A DNA stretch of 64,000 bases from assembly GCF_014196335.1 (NCBI RefSeq), contig NZ_JACIDM010000001.1:1154189-1218188 (forward strand). The letters are read 5' to 3'. Source of the stretch: Brevundimonas lenta (GTDB taxonomy: Bacteria; Pseudomonadota; Alphaproteobacteria; Caulobacterales; Caulobacteraceae). The translations under genes and the position numbers were made by a program. This document shows positions 19,916 to 28,998 of the stretch, piece by piece (the first letter of the stretch is position 1; each line of letters starts with the position of its first letter). Under the pieces are notes generated by a model. The model made no database searches. It was given only the letters and a program-made list of their open reading frames with translations, and was not told the DNA's origin.

Positions 19916-21552
19916 CGCGGGTTCTGGTGATCGGGGCGGGCGGGGTGTTCGGCTCGCGCCTGGTCGAAGGCCTGCTGCGGGACGGCTTCGATGTCGTCGT
20001 CGCCGGTCGGGACCGCGCGCGGGCCGAGGGCGTGGCGGACTGGTACGGGTACGAGCTTCCGGAAGGACGGGTCGGTTTCGCGGTGCTGGACACCGCCACC
20101 CTGACCGCCGCCGATCTGAAGGCGACGGGCGCGACGATCGTCGCCGACATGGCCGGGCCGTTTCAGGGCGCACAGCCGACGACGGCGCGGGCGGCCATCG
20201 AGGCCGGGCTGCACTATGTCGATCTGGCCGACGGTCGCGATTTCGTGGCGGCCTTTCCGGCGCTGGACGAGGCGGCGAAGGCGGCGGGCGTGGTCGCCCT
20301 GACCGGCTGCAGTTCGACGCCGGCGTTGTCGAACGCGGTGCTGGACCAGCTGACGGAAGGCTGGCGCGAAGTGGTCTCGGTCGAGGCGGCGATCTCGCCC
20401 GGGGCGCGGGCGCCGCGCGGTCTGTCGGTGATGCAGGCCATTCTGTCGTGGCTGGGGCGTCCGGTGCGGGTGTTCGAGGACGGCGGCTGGACGACGCGGC
20501 CGGGCTGGAGCGGGCTGTATCTGCGGGATTTCGGCGTGGCCGGACGGCGGCGCGTATCCTTGTGCGAGACGCCCGATCTGGACGTCTTCCCCGCCCGTTT
20601 CGCGCCGCGGGACCGGGCGATGTTCCTGGCCGGACTGGAGCCGTGGCCGGCGCATCTGGGGGCGTGGGTTCTGGGGCGGCTAGTGCAGGCCTTCCGGTTC
20701 GATCCGGTCGCGCTGGCGAAGCCGCTGATCGCGATGTCGGAGTGGCTGTCGGCCCTGGGGTCGGACCGCGGGGCGATGCGGGTGGCGTCGCTCGGCGTGG
20801 ACGCCGACGGGCGGGCGGTCCGGGGCGTCTGGCGGCTGACCGCGGTGGAGGGGCAGGGGCCGGTGACGCCGACCCTGCCGACGCTGGCGGCGATCCGGAG
20901 CATCGATGCCGGGCGGATCGCGCCTGGCGCGCGCGCCTGCGTCGGAGTGCTGGCGCTGGAGGAGATCACCGTCGACATGGCGGGGCTTGGCCTGGCGACG
21001 GAGAGCGTGACGGACCGGGGCGCGATCTTCGCTCGCGCCATCGGGCCGGCGTTCGACGCGCTGCCGCCGCCCATCCGGGCGCTGCATGAGACGCCGGGAC
21101 GGTCGCTGTGGCGGGGCAGGGCGATGACGGAAGGGGCGGCCGGGCCGCTGGCGGCGATCATCGCGCGGATCATCGGCTTCCCGACCGCGCAGGCCGACTG
21201 TGCCGCCGAGGTGTCGATCGATGCGGACGGGGATCGGTCGGAGTGGCGACGCCGGATCGGCGGGCACGCATTCTCCAGCGTGCTGTCGCATCCGCGCGAA
21301 GGCGGGCGGGTGCGCGAGCGGTTCGGCGCGACGGCGATGGATCTGCGGCTGACGCCGGAAGGCGAGCGGCTGGTCTATTCCGTGGAGGGCTGGCGGCTGG
21401 GACCGATCCCGCTGCCGCGCTTTCTGGCCCCCTCAACCCGGGCCCACGAACAGATCGACGCCGAAGACCGGTTCGTCTTCGACGTCGAAATATCCATGCC
21501 GCTGATCGGGCGGCTGGTGCGGTATCGCGGCTGGCTGGTCCGCGAGGTTTAG
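19912..21552 (+). CDS. Saccharopine-dehydrogenase-like NAD(P)-binding protein fused to DUF4166
   Basis: A 546-residue protein. The N-terminal Rossmann segment MTRVLVIGAGGVFGSRLVEGLL and the AGPFQGAQPT and GLHYVDLADGRDF blocks match the saccharopine dehydrogenase NADP-binding family. From about residue 370 a second domain follows with HETPGRSLWRGRAMTEGAAG, WRRRIGGHAFSSVLSH and a C-terminal VFDVEISMPLIGRLVRYRGWL, matching DUF4166. The fusion is known, but substrate and product are not. GTG start overlaps the DCC gene stop. Confidence 0.85.
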   Translation: MTRVLVIGAGGVFGSRLVEGLLRDGFDVVVAGRDRARAEGVADWYGYELPEGRVGFAVLDTATLTAADLKATGATIVADMAGPFQGAQPTTARAAIEAGLHYVDLADGRDFVAAFPALDEAAKAAGVVALTGCSSTPALSNAVLDQLTEGWREVVSVEAAISPGARAPRGLSVMQAILSWLGRPVRVFEDGGWTTRPGWSGLYLRDFGVAGRRRVSLCETPDLDVFPARFAPRDRAMFLAGLEPWPAHLGAWVLGRLVQAFRFDPVALAKPLIAMSEWLSALGSDRGAMRVASLGVDADGRAVRGVWRLTAVEGQGPVTPTLPTLAAIRSIDAGRIAPGARACVGVLALEEITVDMAGLGLATESVTDRGAIFARAIGPAFDALPPPIRALHETPGRSLWRGRAMTEGAAGPLAAIIARIIGFPTAQADCAAEVSIDADGDRSEWRRRIGGHAFSSVLSHPREGGRVRERFGATAMDLRLTPEGERLVYSVEGWRLGPIPLPRFLAPSTRAHEQIDAEDRFVFDVEISMPLIGRLVRYRGWLVREV

Positions 21553-22547
21553 TGCGTCGGAGCGACCGTGGCGCGGGCGATCAGGTCGCGCGCCCGGGCG
21601 ATGGCGGCTTCCGTGGTCAGGGTCCCGGCCTGGACTTCCTCGGCCCAGTCCATCAGCGGCTTGCCGGTGACGGCGCCGCGGTTGGCTTCCTCTTCCAGAT
21701 ACAGACCGCCCGAGGCGACGATGCGCTCGTCCCAGGCGGCGCGGACGCCGGCCCAGTAGTCCTTGGTGGCGGCCCAGTAGTCGTCGCCCGGCTTGGGATC
21801 GTAGTTGTCGACCTTGCGGTAGGTGTTGACCACGTCTTCCTGGACGATGGCGACGGGTTCGCCTTCATCGCCCTGGGCCGGGCCCATCTTCATATTGTCC
21901 TGGATGTGCACCCAGCCGACCGGGGTCAGGGCGTGGCGGTTGGAGCCCAGGTAGCGGTCGTAGGGCACGTCGCGGATGGCGTCGCGGCGTGCCAGCGGAC
22001 GCCAGGTCGCGCCCGAGGTCCACTCGGCCATGTCATGCTCGTAACTCCAGTGGCCGACGCCGCCGTAGCGGGGCGAATCGTCGGTCTGCCAGACGGTCTG
22101 CGACCAGGCGCCGCGACGCTCGTCGGCCGGGACCGGGGTCAGGGTCCACTGGTTCGGACCGGCGTAGGTCAGGACGGTTTCGGGCTCGTAGACCCAGTCC
22201 TGGCGCCAGTGCTTGATGATGAAGTGGTTCCCCATGTCATCATCCATGACGAGGATGTGCTGCAGGCTGATGCGATTGCCGTCGTCGTAGACGACGCGGA
22301 CGATCTCATCGCCGGCCGACAGCTTCTCTTCCAGCGGCTCGTAGCCTTCGCGGAAGCTGACGTTTTCGCGCATGTCGAAGCGCACGCGCCATTGGCCGGC
22401 CTGGGCGAGAATCGACTGGCGATCCCGCTCGAACTGGCCGGCCGGAGCCTGGGTGGTCGAAACGGTCGGCGTCGTGTCGGCGAACGCCGGAGCCGCGACC
22501 GCGAGCGCGGCCGCAAGGATGGTGGAGATCATAAGAGGGCGGCGCAT
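21549..22547 (-). CDS. DUF6607-family secreted protein
   Basis: A 332-residue exported protein with a signal peptide of about 23 residues (ending AFAD). The body is rich in aromatic and acidic residues with the conserved-looking blocks FIIKHWRQDWVYE, WTLTPVPADERRGAWSQTVWQ and GVGHWSYEHDMAEW. I recognise the pattern as DUF6607, proteins of unknown role often found beside TonB-dependent iron or heme receptors, as here. A Fur-like box lies just upstream. Its stop overlaps the end of the convergent DUF4166 fusion gene by four bases. Confidence 0.8.
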   Translation of the reverse strand: MRRPLMISTILAAALAVAAPAFADTTPTVSTTQAPAGQFERDRQSILAQAGQWRVRFDMRENVSFREGYEPLEEKLSAGDEIVRVVYDDGNRISLQHILVMDDDMGNHFIIKHWRQDWVYEPETVLTYAGPNQWTLTPVPADERRGAWSQTVWQTDDSPRYGGVGHWSYEHDMAEWTSGATWRPLARRDAIRDVPYDRYLGSNRHALTPVGWVHIQDNMKMGPAQGDEGEPVAIVQEDVVNTYRKVDNYDPKPGDDYWAATKDYWAGVRAAWDERIVASGGLYLEEEANRGAVTGKPLMDWAEEVQAGTLTTEAAIARARDLIARATVAPTH

Positions 22548-22562
22548 GGTGCGGCTCCGTAC

Positions 22563-22585
22563 AAATGCGAGTCAGTCGCGTTATT
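22563..22585. promoter_or_regulatory. Fur-like box upstream of the DUF6607 gene
   Basis: The sequence AATGCGAGTCAGTCGCGTT is an imperfect palindrome like the GC-rich Fur sites TGCGAATNATTCGCA. It lies 16-38 bases upstream of the DUF6607 start and after the receptor stop. It may give the gene its own iron-responsive promoter. Confidence 0.5.
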
Positions 22586-22596
22586 AACTGAGCGTC

Positions 22597-24816
22597 TTAC
22601 AGACGCAAGGACAGAGAGAGACCGAAGTTACGCCCGGGCTGGGTGAAGGCGTCCTTGAACGTCGTGGCGTTCGAGACCCCGCGGATGTCGCTCCACCAGC
22701 TGTATTTCTCGTCGAACACGTTGAAGACGCCGACACGGGCCGTGACCTGGTCGTTCATGTTCCAGTATGCGGTCAGGTCCAGCAGGGCGAAGTCGTCGCC
22801 GACGTAGCAGCTGCTGACCGCCGGATTGGCGTTGTAGCAGCCGAGGCCGTCGGTATCGGCCGGGTCCTTGGCCTGCGACCAGGTGCCGATGGCCGAGACG
22901 CCGTAGCGGCCCTGGGGCTCGTCATAGCCGACGCCGAAGACGACCTTGATCGGATCGATGGTCGGCAGGGCGGTGGTGACGCCGGCGCTGGTGGTGTCGC
23001 CCTCGGCGTACGCGAAGGCGAAGCGGGCGTTCACGCCGTTCTCCCACCAGGCGTCGGCGCGGGCCTCGAAGCCCGAGATCTCGACGTCGGTGAAGTTGAC
23101 GTACTGGTAGACCGCCGGATCGGCCGGGGTGAACGAGCCCGACACCACCTGCTGGGCGATGAAGTCCTCGTAGTCGGTCCTGAAGACCACGGCCTGGCCG
23201 GACAGGGCGCCGGCGCCGGGGAGGACGACGTTGCGGACGCGCGCGCCGAACTCGATGCTCTGGCTGGTTTCGGGGCGCAGGTTCGGGTTCGGGATCGAGG
23301 TGTAGCCGAAGGCCGGGTTGGAGAAGAAATTGTTCACCTGGCTGGGCGTCGGGGCCTTGAAGCCTTCACCCCAGTTGGCGAACACGCCGAACGTGTCGCC
23401 CCACCAGACGGCGCCCAGCTTGGTCGAGAAATGGTCGTCCGACTGGTCGGCGCGGACGCCCGGATACAGCGGGTCGTTGGCGGTCGACAGGTCGTAGCTG
23501 TCCCAGCGCACCGCCGGGATGATGCGCAGGGAGTCGTTCAGCAGGCTGATCTCGTCCTGGATGAAGACGCCGGCGAGGACGTAGTCGGTCTTCGGGAAGG
23601 CGCTGGTGGGGAAGGTCTCGCCCATCGGCGGGACGGTGCCGCCGCGGACGCCTTCCTGGGTGGTCTCGGACCACTCGCCGCCGAAGGTGATGCGGTTGAT
23701 GCCGAAGGTGGTGGTGGCGTCTGCGGCGAGGCCGACGACGGCGTTGTCGAAGGTGTTGTCGCGGGTCCGGTCGACGGCCGGGGTGCGGTCCTCGAAGGTG
23801 AACTGGCGGCTCTCGGACTGCTGGCCGTAGGCGGTGACCTGGGCGCGATCCAGACCCAGCACCTCCTCGGCGCGCCAGGCCAGGCTGCCGCCGCTGCGGG
23901 TGGTGGTGTCGTGGGCGGTCAGCTGCAGCACGGTGGCGGTGCGGCCGCTGAGCACGTCGGCGAACATCTCGCCTTCAAAGTAGTCCCAGGTGGCGCGCAG
24001 GCTCTGGCCCTGGGCGAAATTCCAGACGCCCTTGGCGAGGAAGGCGTCGGAGCTGTTCTCTTCCGGGTTGGCCATGGTGCGGGCCGGGCCGGCGCCGCCG
24101 ACGTCGCCGTTGGTTTCCTGCTCCTGGCTGTCGCGCCCGGTCCAGGCCAGCATGCCGGAGAAGTCGCCGACCTCGCCCGCGATGCTGGCGGCGGTGGTCA
24201 GGCCCTGGTCGGCCGAGTTGTAGCCGACGCGGGCGCGGGCGTCGAAGCTCTCGCCCGAGCGGAGCAGGTCGGACGGGTCCCTGGTGGTGAAGGCCACGGC
24301 GCCGGCGACGCCGTCCGAGCCGTACAGGGCCGAGGCCGGACCGCGCAGGATTTCGACGCTGCGCATCAGGTCGAGGTCGGCGTAGCCGCCGCGGCCGACG
24401 CTCTGGGCGCCGAAGACGAAGCCGTCCGGCACGCGCACGCCGTCGACGATGATCAGCACGCGGTCGCCGCCCATGCCACGGATGGTGAAGCCTTCATTGC
24501 GGCCGCGGCCGGTGGTGCCCAGCGCCGCGCCGAAGCGGGCCGGCTGGCTGACGACGCTGACGCCCGGCTCGAAGCGGACGAGGTCCTTGATGTCGGTGGC
24601 CAGCATCGCTTCGATCTGGTCCGAGGTGATGACGGTGACCGTGGCGGGGACTTCATCGACCTGGGTGCCGACGCGGGTCGCCAGCACGCTGAGCGGGGCG
24701 AGCTCGGTGGGATCCTCGGCCGTCGTCACGGGGCCCGTGGGGCCTTCCAGGGCCAGCGCCGGGGAGGCGGCGACGGTCAGGGCGGCGAGCCCGGCGGTGA
24801 GGAGGAGAGAACGCAT
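22597..24816 (-). CDS. TonB-dependent heme/hemoglobin-type receptor
   Basis: A 739-residue outer-membrane receptor. The signal peptide ends near PALALEG. A plug domain follows with TVTVITSDQIEAMLATDIKDLVRFEPGV cut by family spacing, FTIRGMGGDRVLIIVDGVRVPD and EILRGPASALYGSDGVAGAV. The barrel has the heme-receptor-type blocks NWGEGFKAPTPSQVNNFF and NPNLRPETSQSIEFGAR, then VFNVFDEKYSWWSDIRGV, and ends FGLSLSLRL. These fit the HemR/HmuR type, but the ligand is inferred. It lies upstream of DUF6607 in the same orientation, with Fur-like boxes before each gene. Confidence 0.9.
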   Translation of the reverse strand: MRSLLLTAGLAALTVAASPALALEGPTGPVTTAEDPTELAPLSVLATRVGTQVDEVPATVTVITSDQIEAMLATDIKDLVRFEPGVSVVSQPARFGAALGTTGRGRNEGFTIRGMGGDRVLIIVDGVRVPDGFVFGAQSVGRGGYADLDLMRSVEILRGPASALYGSDGVAGAVAFTTRDPSDLLRSGESFDARARVGYNSADQGLTTAASIAGEVGDFSGMLAWTGRDSQEQETNGDVGGAGPARTMANPEENSSDAFLAKGVWNFAQGQSLRATWDYFEGEMFADVLSGRTATVLQLTAHDTTTRSGGSLAWRAEEVLGLDRAQVTAYGQQSESRQFTFEDRTPAVDRTRDNTFDNAVVGLAADATTTFGINRITFGGEWSETTQEGVRGGTVPPMGETFPTSAFPKTDYVLAGVFIQDEISLLNDSLRIIPAVRWDSYDLSTANDPLYPGVRADQSDDHFSTKLGAVWWGDTFGVFANWGEGFKAPTPSQVNNFFSNPAFGYTSIPNPNLRPETSQSIEFGARVRNVVLPGAGALSGQAVVFRTDYEDFIAQQVVSGSFTPADPAVYQYVNFTDVEISGFEARADAWWENGVNARFAFAYAEGDTTSAGVTTALPTIDPIKVVFGVGYDEPQGRYGVSAIGTWSQAKDPADTDGLGCYNANPAVSSCYVGDDFALLDLTAYWNMNDQVTARVGVFNVFDEKYSWWSDIRGVSNATTFKDAFTQPGRNFGLSLSLRL

Positions 24817-24852
24817 TCTTATTGCCCCGCTTGAGAGAGGCAGGGCAATTAC

Positions 24853-24873
24853 TGCGAACGATTATCAGACGCA
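24853..24873. promoter_or_regulatory. Fur-like box upstream of the TonB receptor
   Basis: TGCGAACGATTATCAGACGCA is a 21-base imperfect palindrome with a central GATTATC, close to Fur operators (GATAAT repeats). It sits 37-57 bases upstream of the receptor start and between divergent promoters, so it fits iron repression of the receptor. Confidence 0.55.
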
Positions 24874-24964
24874 ACCGCAATTGTGTCGCGGGTTCAGGTG
24901 ACGCGGATTTAAGCTGACAGACTCGCCAACCGGGGGTCTTCTGATCGCATCAGGAGGGGCTCCC

Positions 24965-26152
24965 ATGACCATTGATCCCGCGGCCGAGACCGCACGCTGG
25001 CTGGCGACGATGTCGCCCGAGGAGACGGCGCGCGCCGTCAGCTACACCCAGGGCGGCCACTGGCTGCTGCTGTGGGGCGCGATCGTCGGGATCGTGGTCG
25101 CATGGCTGATCATCCGCCTGGGCTGGCTGAGCGCGATTCGCGACCGGCTGGAGCGCCGCCGCGGACGGCCGGTGCTGGTCTCGCTGGTGGTCGGGATCGT
25201 CTATCTGGCGCTGAGCTTCGCGCTGACCCTGCCGTGGGCGATCTATGAGAACTGGTGGCGGGAGAAGCAGTACGGCCTGACCGAACAGCCTCTGACGGGC
25301 TGGCTGACCGAGGCGCTGATGAGCGGGGCGATCTCGACCCTGTTCACGGCCCTGCTGCTGGTCGGCATCTACTTCCTGATCCGCCGGGCGCGGCGGCTGT
25401 GGTGGATGTGGGCGGCGGGCCTGACGGCGGTGTTCGTGGTGTTCGGCCTGCTGATCTCGCCGATCCTGATCGAGCCCCTGTTCAACACCTACACCCCGGC
25501 CCCGAACGGTGAGGTGCGCGACGCCGTGGTCGAGCTGGCCCACAAGACCGGGACGCCGGATGACAAGATCTACATCTACGACGGCTCGAAACAGTCCGAC
25601 CGCTACACCGCCAATGTCTCGGGTCTGTTCGGCTCGGCGCGGGTGGCGATGAGCGACGTGATGTTCGCCAAGGGCGCGGACATCGCGGAGGTGCGCGGCG
25701 TCGTGGGCCACGAGATGGGCCACTATGTGCACATGCATTCGCTCTGGATGACCGGGATCGTGATCATCATGGCGGCGGTCGGCTTCTGGCTGATCGACCT
25801 GTTCTATCCGCTGGCCCGGACCCTGCTGGGCGCCAAGCGGGTGGGGGACATCCAGGACCCGGCCGGCCTGCCCGTGCTGGCGGCGATCGGGGTGGTGCTG
25901 GGGCTGCTGGCCACGCCGGCGTTCAACACCATGATCCGGACGATCGAGGCGGACGCGGACCACTTCTCGCTGGTTCACGCCAATGAGCCGGACGGCCTGT
26001 CGAAGGCGCTGATCAAGACGGCGGAATACCGCGCGCCGTCGCCGTCGGCGGTGGAGGAGTTCCTGTTCTACGACCACCCGTCGGTGGAGAACCGGGTCCG
26101 CCGGGCGATGGAGTGGAAGGCGGAGCAGGCGCGGGCGAATAACCGACGGTAG
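24965..26152 (+). CDS. M48 (Ste24/CAAX-type) membrane zinc protease
   Basis: A 395-residue integral membrane protease. Several membrane helices occupy the N-terminal half, with the PWAIYENWWREKQYGLTEQ segment typical of the Ste24 group. The zinc motif is HEMGHYV (His249, Glu250, His253), and the distal ligand is probably Glu328 in RTIEADADHFSL. The C-terminal SVEEFLFYDHPSVENRVRRA is also characteristic. Bacterial Ste24 homologues act in membrane protein quality control; CAAX processing itself is not expected. It is transcribed divergently from the TonB receptor. Confidence 0.92.
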   Translation: MTIDPAAETARWLATMSPEETARAVSYTQGGHWLLLWGAIVGIVVAWLIIRLGWLSAIRDRLERRRGRPVLVSLVVGIVYLALSFALTLPWAIYENWWREKQYGLTEQPLTGWLTEALMSGAISTLFTALLLVGIYFLIRRARRLWWMWAAGLTAVFVVFGLLISPILIEPLFNTYTPAPNGEVRDAVVELAHKTGTPDDKIYIYDGSKQSDRYTANVSGLFGSARVAMSDVMFAKGADIAEVRGVVGHEMGHYVHMHSLWMTGIVIIMAAVGFWLIDLFYPLARTLLGAKRVGDIQDPAGLPVLAAIGVVLGLLATPAFNTMIRTIEADADHFSLVHANEPDGLSKALIKTAEYRAPSPSAVEEFLFYDHPSVENRVRRAMEWKAEQARANNRR

Positions 26153-26160
26153 TCGCCGCT

Positions 26161-26320
26161 CACCTCCCCATCACAGATGGGGAGGGGGACCGCCGGAACG
26201 GCGGTGGAGGGGGCGGCACCGGCGGGAGGGATCTGGAGCTCGACAGGCAGATTCCGGCGACGCCCCCTCCGTCACGCCGCGTATTCGCGGCGCGCCACCT
26301 CCCCATGGAATGGGGAGGTG
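26161..26320. repeat. Composite intergenic palindromic repeat
   Basis: Two end hairpins of the form CACCTCCCCAT...ATGGGGAGG (about 26161-26185 and 26296-26320) flank inner hairpins, such as CACCGCC around 26190-26206 and a GCCGCGTATTCGCGGC stem near 26276-26291. It occupies the whole gap between the M48 gene and the convergent NTF2-like gene. Confidence 0.85.
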
Positions 26321-26330
26321 AGGTGGGTGG

Positions 26331-26765
26331 TCAGCCGCCGACCTTCAAACCCGGCCGCTCGTTGTCCCAGATCATGTGCAGGATGGACCACAGGCCGTCG
26401 GGGTCGCGGGCCAGCTGGATGGAGTTGATGCCGCGGCGCTCGGGCTCGACGTCGGTCAGGGCCGTGCGGGCTTCGTAGACGCTCCACACGTGTGCCATGT
26501 TGCCGAAGATCTCGATGCGGCGGCTGATCTCGACCTCGAAGAAGCCGTTGGCGGCGAAGAAGGGCGTGACGTTGGCCTCGTATTCCTCGCGGCCCATCAC
26601 GATCATGGTCGGGCGGCCGTCGGCGTCGAGGCCGGTGCGGGCCTGACGGCTCTCGTCGTGGAAGATCTCGCGCTGGGTCGCCCAGTCACGCGGACCGGCC
26701 GGGCCCGAGATGCACGCGTACATGGCGTCGACGACCGCCCCGATATCGCTGCGGTCGATGCTCAT
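26331..26765 (-). CDS. NTF2/SnoaL-like small protein
   Basis: A 144-residue protein of the cone-shaped NTF2-like fold: N-terminal helices (DIGAVVDAMYACISGP, RDWATQREIFHDES), then strands FFEVEISRRIEIFGNMAHVWSVYEAR and GINSIQLARDPDGLWSILHMIWDN. There is no signal peptide. Members include enzymes and ligand-binding proteins, and the substrate here is unknown. Its start overlaps the stop of the KAS III gene by four bases, so they share a message and perhaps a pathway. Confidence 0.82.
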   Translation of the reverse strand: MSIDRSDIGAVVDAMYACISGPAGPRDWATQREIFHDESRQARTGLDADGRPTMIVMGREEYEANVTPFFAANGFFEVEISRRIEIFGNMAHVWSVYEARTALTDVEPERRGINSIQLARDPDGLWSILHMIWDNERPGLKVGG

Positions 26766-27907
26766 GCGCGCTTACTCACGAAGACGGTGCCGGCGGAGTA
26801 GCCCGCCCCGAAACTGCAGATCAGGCCGGTTTCGCCCGGCTCAAAGCCGTCCTGGTGCAGGTGGAAGGCGATGATCGAGCCGGCGGACGAAGTGTTGGCG
26901 TACTCGTCCAGGATGATGACGTTCTCGTGCGGCTCGGGCTCGCGGCCCAGCACCTTGCGGCCGATGAACTGGTTCATGTTGATGTTGGCCTGGTGCAGCC
27001 ACATGCGCTTCAGACCGGTGGGATCGATGTCGAGTTCGGCGGCGTGGTCGACGATCATGTCGGCGACCATCGGCACCACGTCCTTGAAGACCTTGCGGCC
27101 CTGCTGGACGAACATCTTGTCGGTCAGGCCGTTCGACTGGAGCGGCTCGACGGCGTCGGTGGGCAGGGCGGCCTTGTTCAGGAAGCCGAAATTGTTGCGG
27201 ATGTTGTTGGACATCACGGTCTTCAGCCGCGTGCCGAGGACCTCCCATCCGCCCGGGGCCGCCTGATCCTCGGCCTCGACGATCACGGCCGTGGCCACGT
27301 CGCCGAAGATGAAGTGGCTGTCGCGATCCTTGAAGTTCAGATGGGCCGAGCAGATTTCCGGGTTCACCATCAGCACGGCCTTGACCGAGCCCGAGGCGAT
27401 GAAGTCCGCCGCCGTCTTGATGCCGAAGGTGGCCGAGGAGCAGGCGACGTTCATGTCGAAGGCGAAGCCCTCGATGCCCAGCGCCTGCTGCACCTCGATG
27501 GCCATGGCCGGGTAGGGGCGCTGCATGTTCGAGGCGGCGCACAGGACGGCCCCGATCTCCGACACCGGCTTGCCCCAGGCCTTGATGGCCTGTTCGGCGG
27601 CCTTCACGGCCATTTCGGCGAGGATCGACAGCTCGTCGTTGGAGCGCGCGGGCAGGTGGGGGACCATCCGCTCGGGATCGAGGATGCCGGTCTTGTCGAG
27701 CACGAAGCGCGACTTGATGCCGGACGCCTTCTCGATGAACTCGACCGAAGAGGGGGTCAGTTCGGCGACGTCGCCCTCGGCGATTTCGGCGGCGTGGGCG
27801 GCATTGAAGCGCTCGGCGTACGCATTGTAGGCCGCGACCAGCTCTTCGTTCGAGATGGACTGCTCGGGCGTGAAAAGGCCCGTGGCGGCGATGACGGCTT
27901 TGGTCAC
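26762..27907 (-). CDS. 3-oxoacyl-ACP synthase III (KAS III) family enzyme
   Basis: A 381-residue thiolase-fold condensing enzyme with a complete KAS III triad: Cys156 in DMNVACSSATFG, His305 in MWLHQANIN and Asn338 in EYANTSSAGS. It is longer than E. coli FabH because of an N-terminal insertion rich in Ala and Glu (about residues 25-60). It may start fatty acid or polyketide-like chains from an unknown acyl-CoA. The NTF2-like gene follows with an ATGA overlap. No dedicated acyl carrier protein or biosynthetic cluster is visible nearby. Confidence 0.9.
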   Translation of the reverse strand: MTKAVIAATGLFTPEQSISNEELVAAYNAYAERFNAAHAAEIAEGDVAELTPSSVEFIEKASGIKSRFVLDKTGILDPERMVPHLPARSNDELSILAEMAVKAAEQAIKAWGKPVSEIGAVLCAASNMQRPYPAMAIEVQQALGIEGFAFDMNVACSSATFGIKTAADFIASGSVKAVLMVNPEICSAHLNFKDRDSHFIFGDVATAVIVEAEDQAAPGGWEVLGTRLKTVMSNNIRNNFGFLNKAALPTDAVEPLQSNGLTDKMFVQQGRKVFKDVVPMVADMIVDHAAELDIDPTGLKRMWLHQANINMNQFIGRKVLGREPEPHENVIILDEYANTSSAGSIIAFHLHQDGFEPGETGLICSFGAGYSAGTVFVSKRA

Positions 27908-27993
27908 TGGCAGGTCGTCCCTAACACTCGACGCGGGCGCCTCGCTGCTTGAGCGAGCGCCCGTTCTGTTTCTGGACTGACTAGATAGGCGCG

Positions 27994-28836
27994 TCAGGCG
28001 CGCGGGTCGAGACGCGCCAGCGTGCGTTCGGCGGCGACCAGATGCAGGCGCTCCACCATCTGGCCGTCGATCTGGATCGCGCCCCTGCCGACGGCGTCCG
28101 GGGCGGCGAATGCTGCGATCACGGCGCGGGCGTGGACGACCTCATCCTCCGAAGGCGCGAAGGCGGTGTGCGTGGGGTCGATCTGCGACGGGTGGATCAG
28201 GCTCTTGCCGTCGAAGCCGTACAGGCGGGCCTGGGCGCATTCGGCGGCGAAGCCCTCAATGTCCTTGAAGCGGTTGTAGACGCCGTCGATGGCCAGCATG
28301 CCGTAGGCGCGGGCGGTGGCGACCACGGCGGCCAGCCAGGGCTTCAGCGGTTCGCGGTCTGGCGAGGGGCCCGTGCCGAGCATTGCCGCCAGGTCGTTGA
28401 CGCCCAGCATGAGGCCGCGAAGCGGGCCGCCAGCGTCGGCGATGGCGGCCAGGCGCACGACGGCGCGCGGTGTCTCGATCATGGCCCACAGGTGGGCGCC
28501 CTCGGGCATCTGCTCCTGCAGGGCGAGGATCATTTGCGGATGCTCGACCTTGGGGGCGACGATCAGGTCGACGCCGGCTCCTTGCAGGGCCTGCAGGTCG
28601 GCCTCGCCCCAGGGCGTGTCGAGGGCGTTGATGCGGACGCCGAGGCGCGGGCCGAAACCGCCGGCCTGGACCGCGGCGACGGCGGCGGCGCGGGCCTCGG
28701 CCTTGGCGTCAGGCGCGACCGCGTCCTCGAGGTCGAGGATGGCGACGTCGCACGCCAGCGTCCGCGCCTTCTCGATCGCCCGCGGGTTGCTGGCGGGCAG
28801 GAAGAGGACGGAGCGGGTCGGCTTCAGTTCATTCAT
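27994..28836 (-). CDS. HpcH/HpaI-CitE family CoA ester lyase
   Basis: A 280-residue TIM-barrel lyase. Family blocks are SVLFLPASNPRAIEKA (residues 9-24), DVAILDLEDAVAPDAKAEAR (about 30-49, with the metal-binding acidic cluster), APKVEHPQMILALQEQMP and WAMIETPRAV. The C-terminal segment has DGKSLIHPSQI, typical of malyl-CoA/citramalyl-CoA lyases and CitE-like proteins. The exact CoA ester is unknown. Confidence 0.9.
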   Translation of the reverse strand: MNELKPTRSVLFLPASNPRAIEKARTLACDVAILDLEDAVAPDAKAEARAAAVAAVQAGGFGPRLGVRINALDTPWGEADLQALQGAGVDLIVAPKVEHPQMILALQEQMPEGAHLWAMIETPRAVVRLAAIADAGGPLRGLMLGVNDLAAMLGTGPSPDREPLKPWLAAVVATARAYGMLAIDGVYNRFKDIEGFAAECAQARLYGFDGKSLIHPSQIDPTHTAFAPSEDEVVHARAVIAAFAAPDAVGRGAIQIDGQMVERLHLVAAERTLARLDPRA

Positions 28837-28853
28837 CGCTGAATCCCTTCATT

Positions 28854-28985
28854 TCCGCTCATCCCGGCGAAAGCCGGGACCCAGTCCTTTGGATGATCGG
28901 CGCCCACCGAGTTCGCATCAACGGCAATCCCCAGCCAGCCTGCCTCACAAAAGAACCGGGTCCCGGCTTTCGCCGGGATGAGCGG
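28854..28985. repeat. 132-bp palindromic repeat, intergenic copy
   Basis: Left arm 28854-28885 (starting TCCGCTCATCCCGGCGAAAG) is inverted at the right end (28956-28985, ending CGCCGGGATGAGCGG). The inner 70 bases are non-palindromic. The same arms and total length occur inside murD at 59375-59506. Confidence 0.92.
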
Positions 28986-28998
28986 TTTGAAAATTGGC

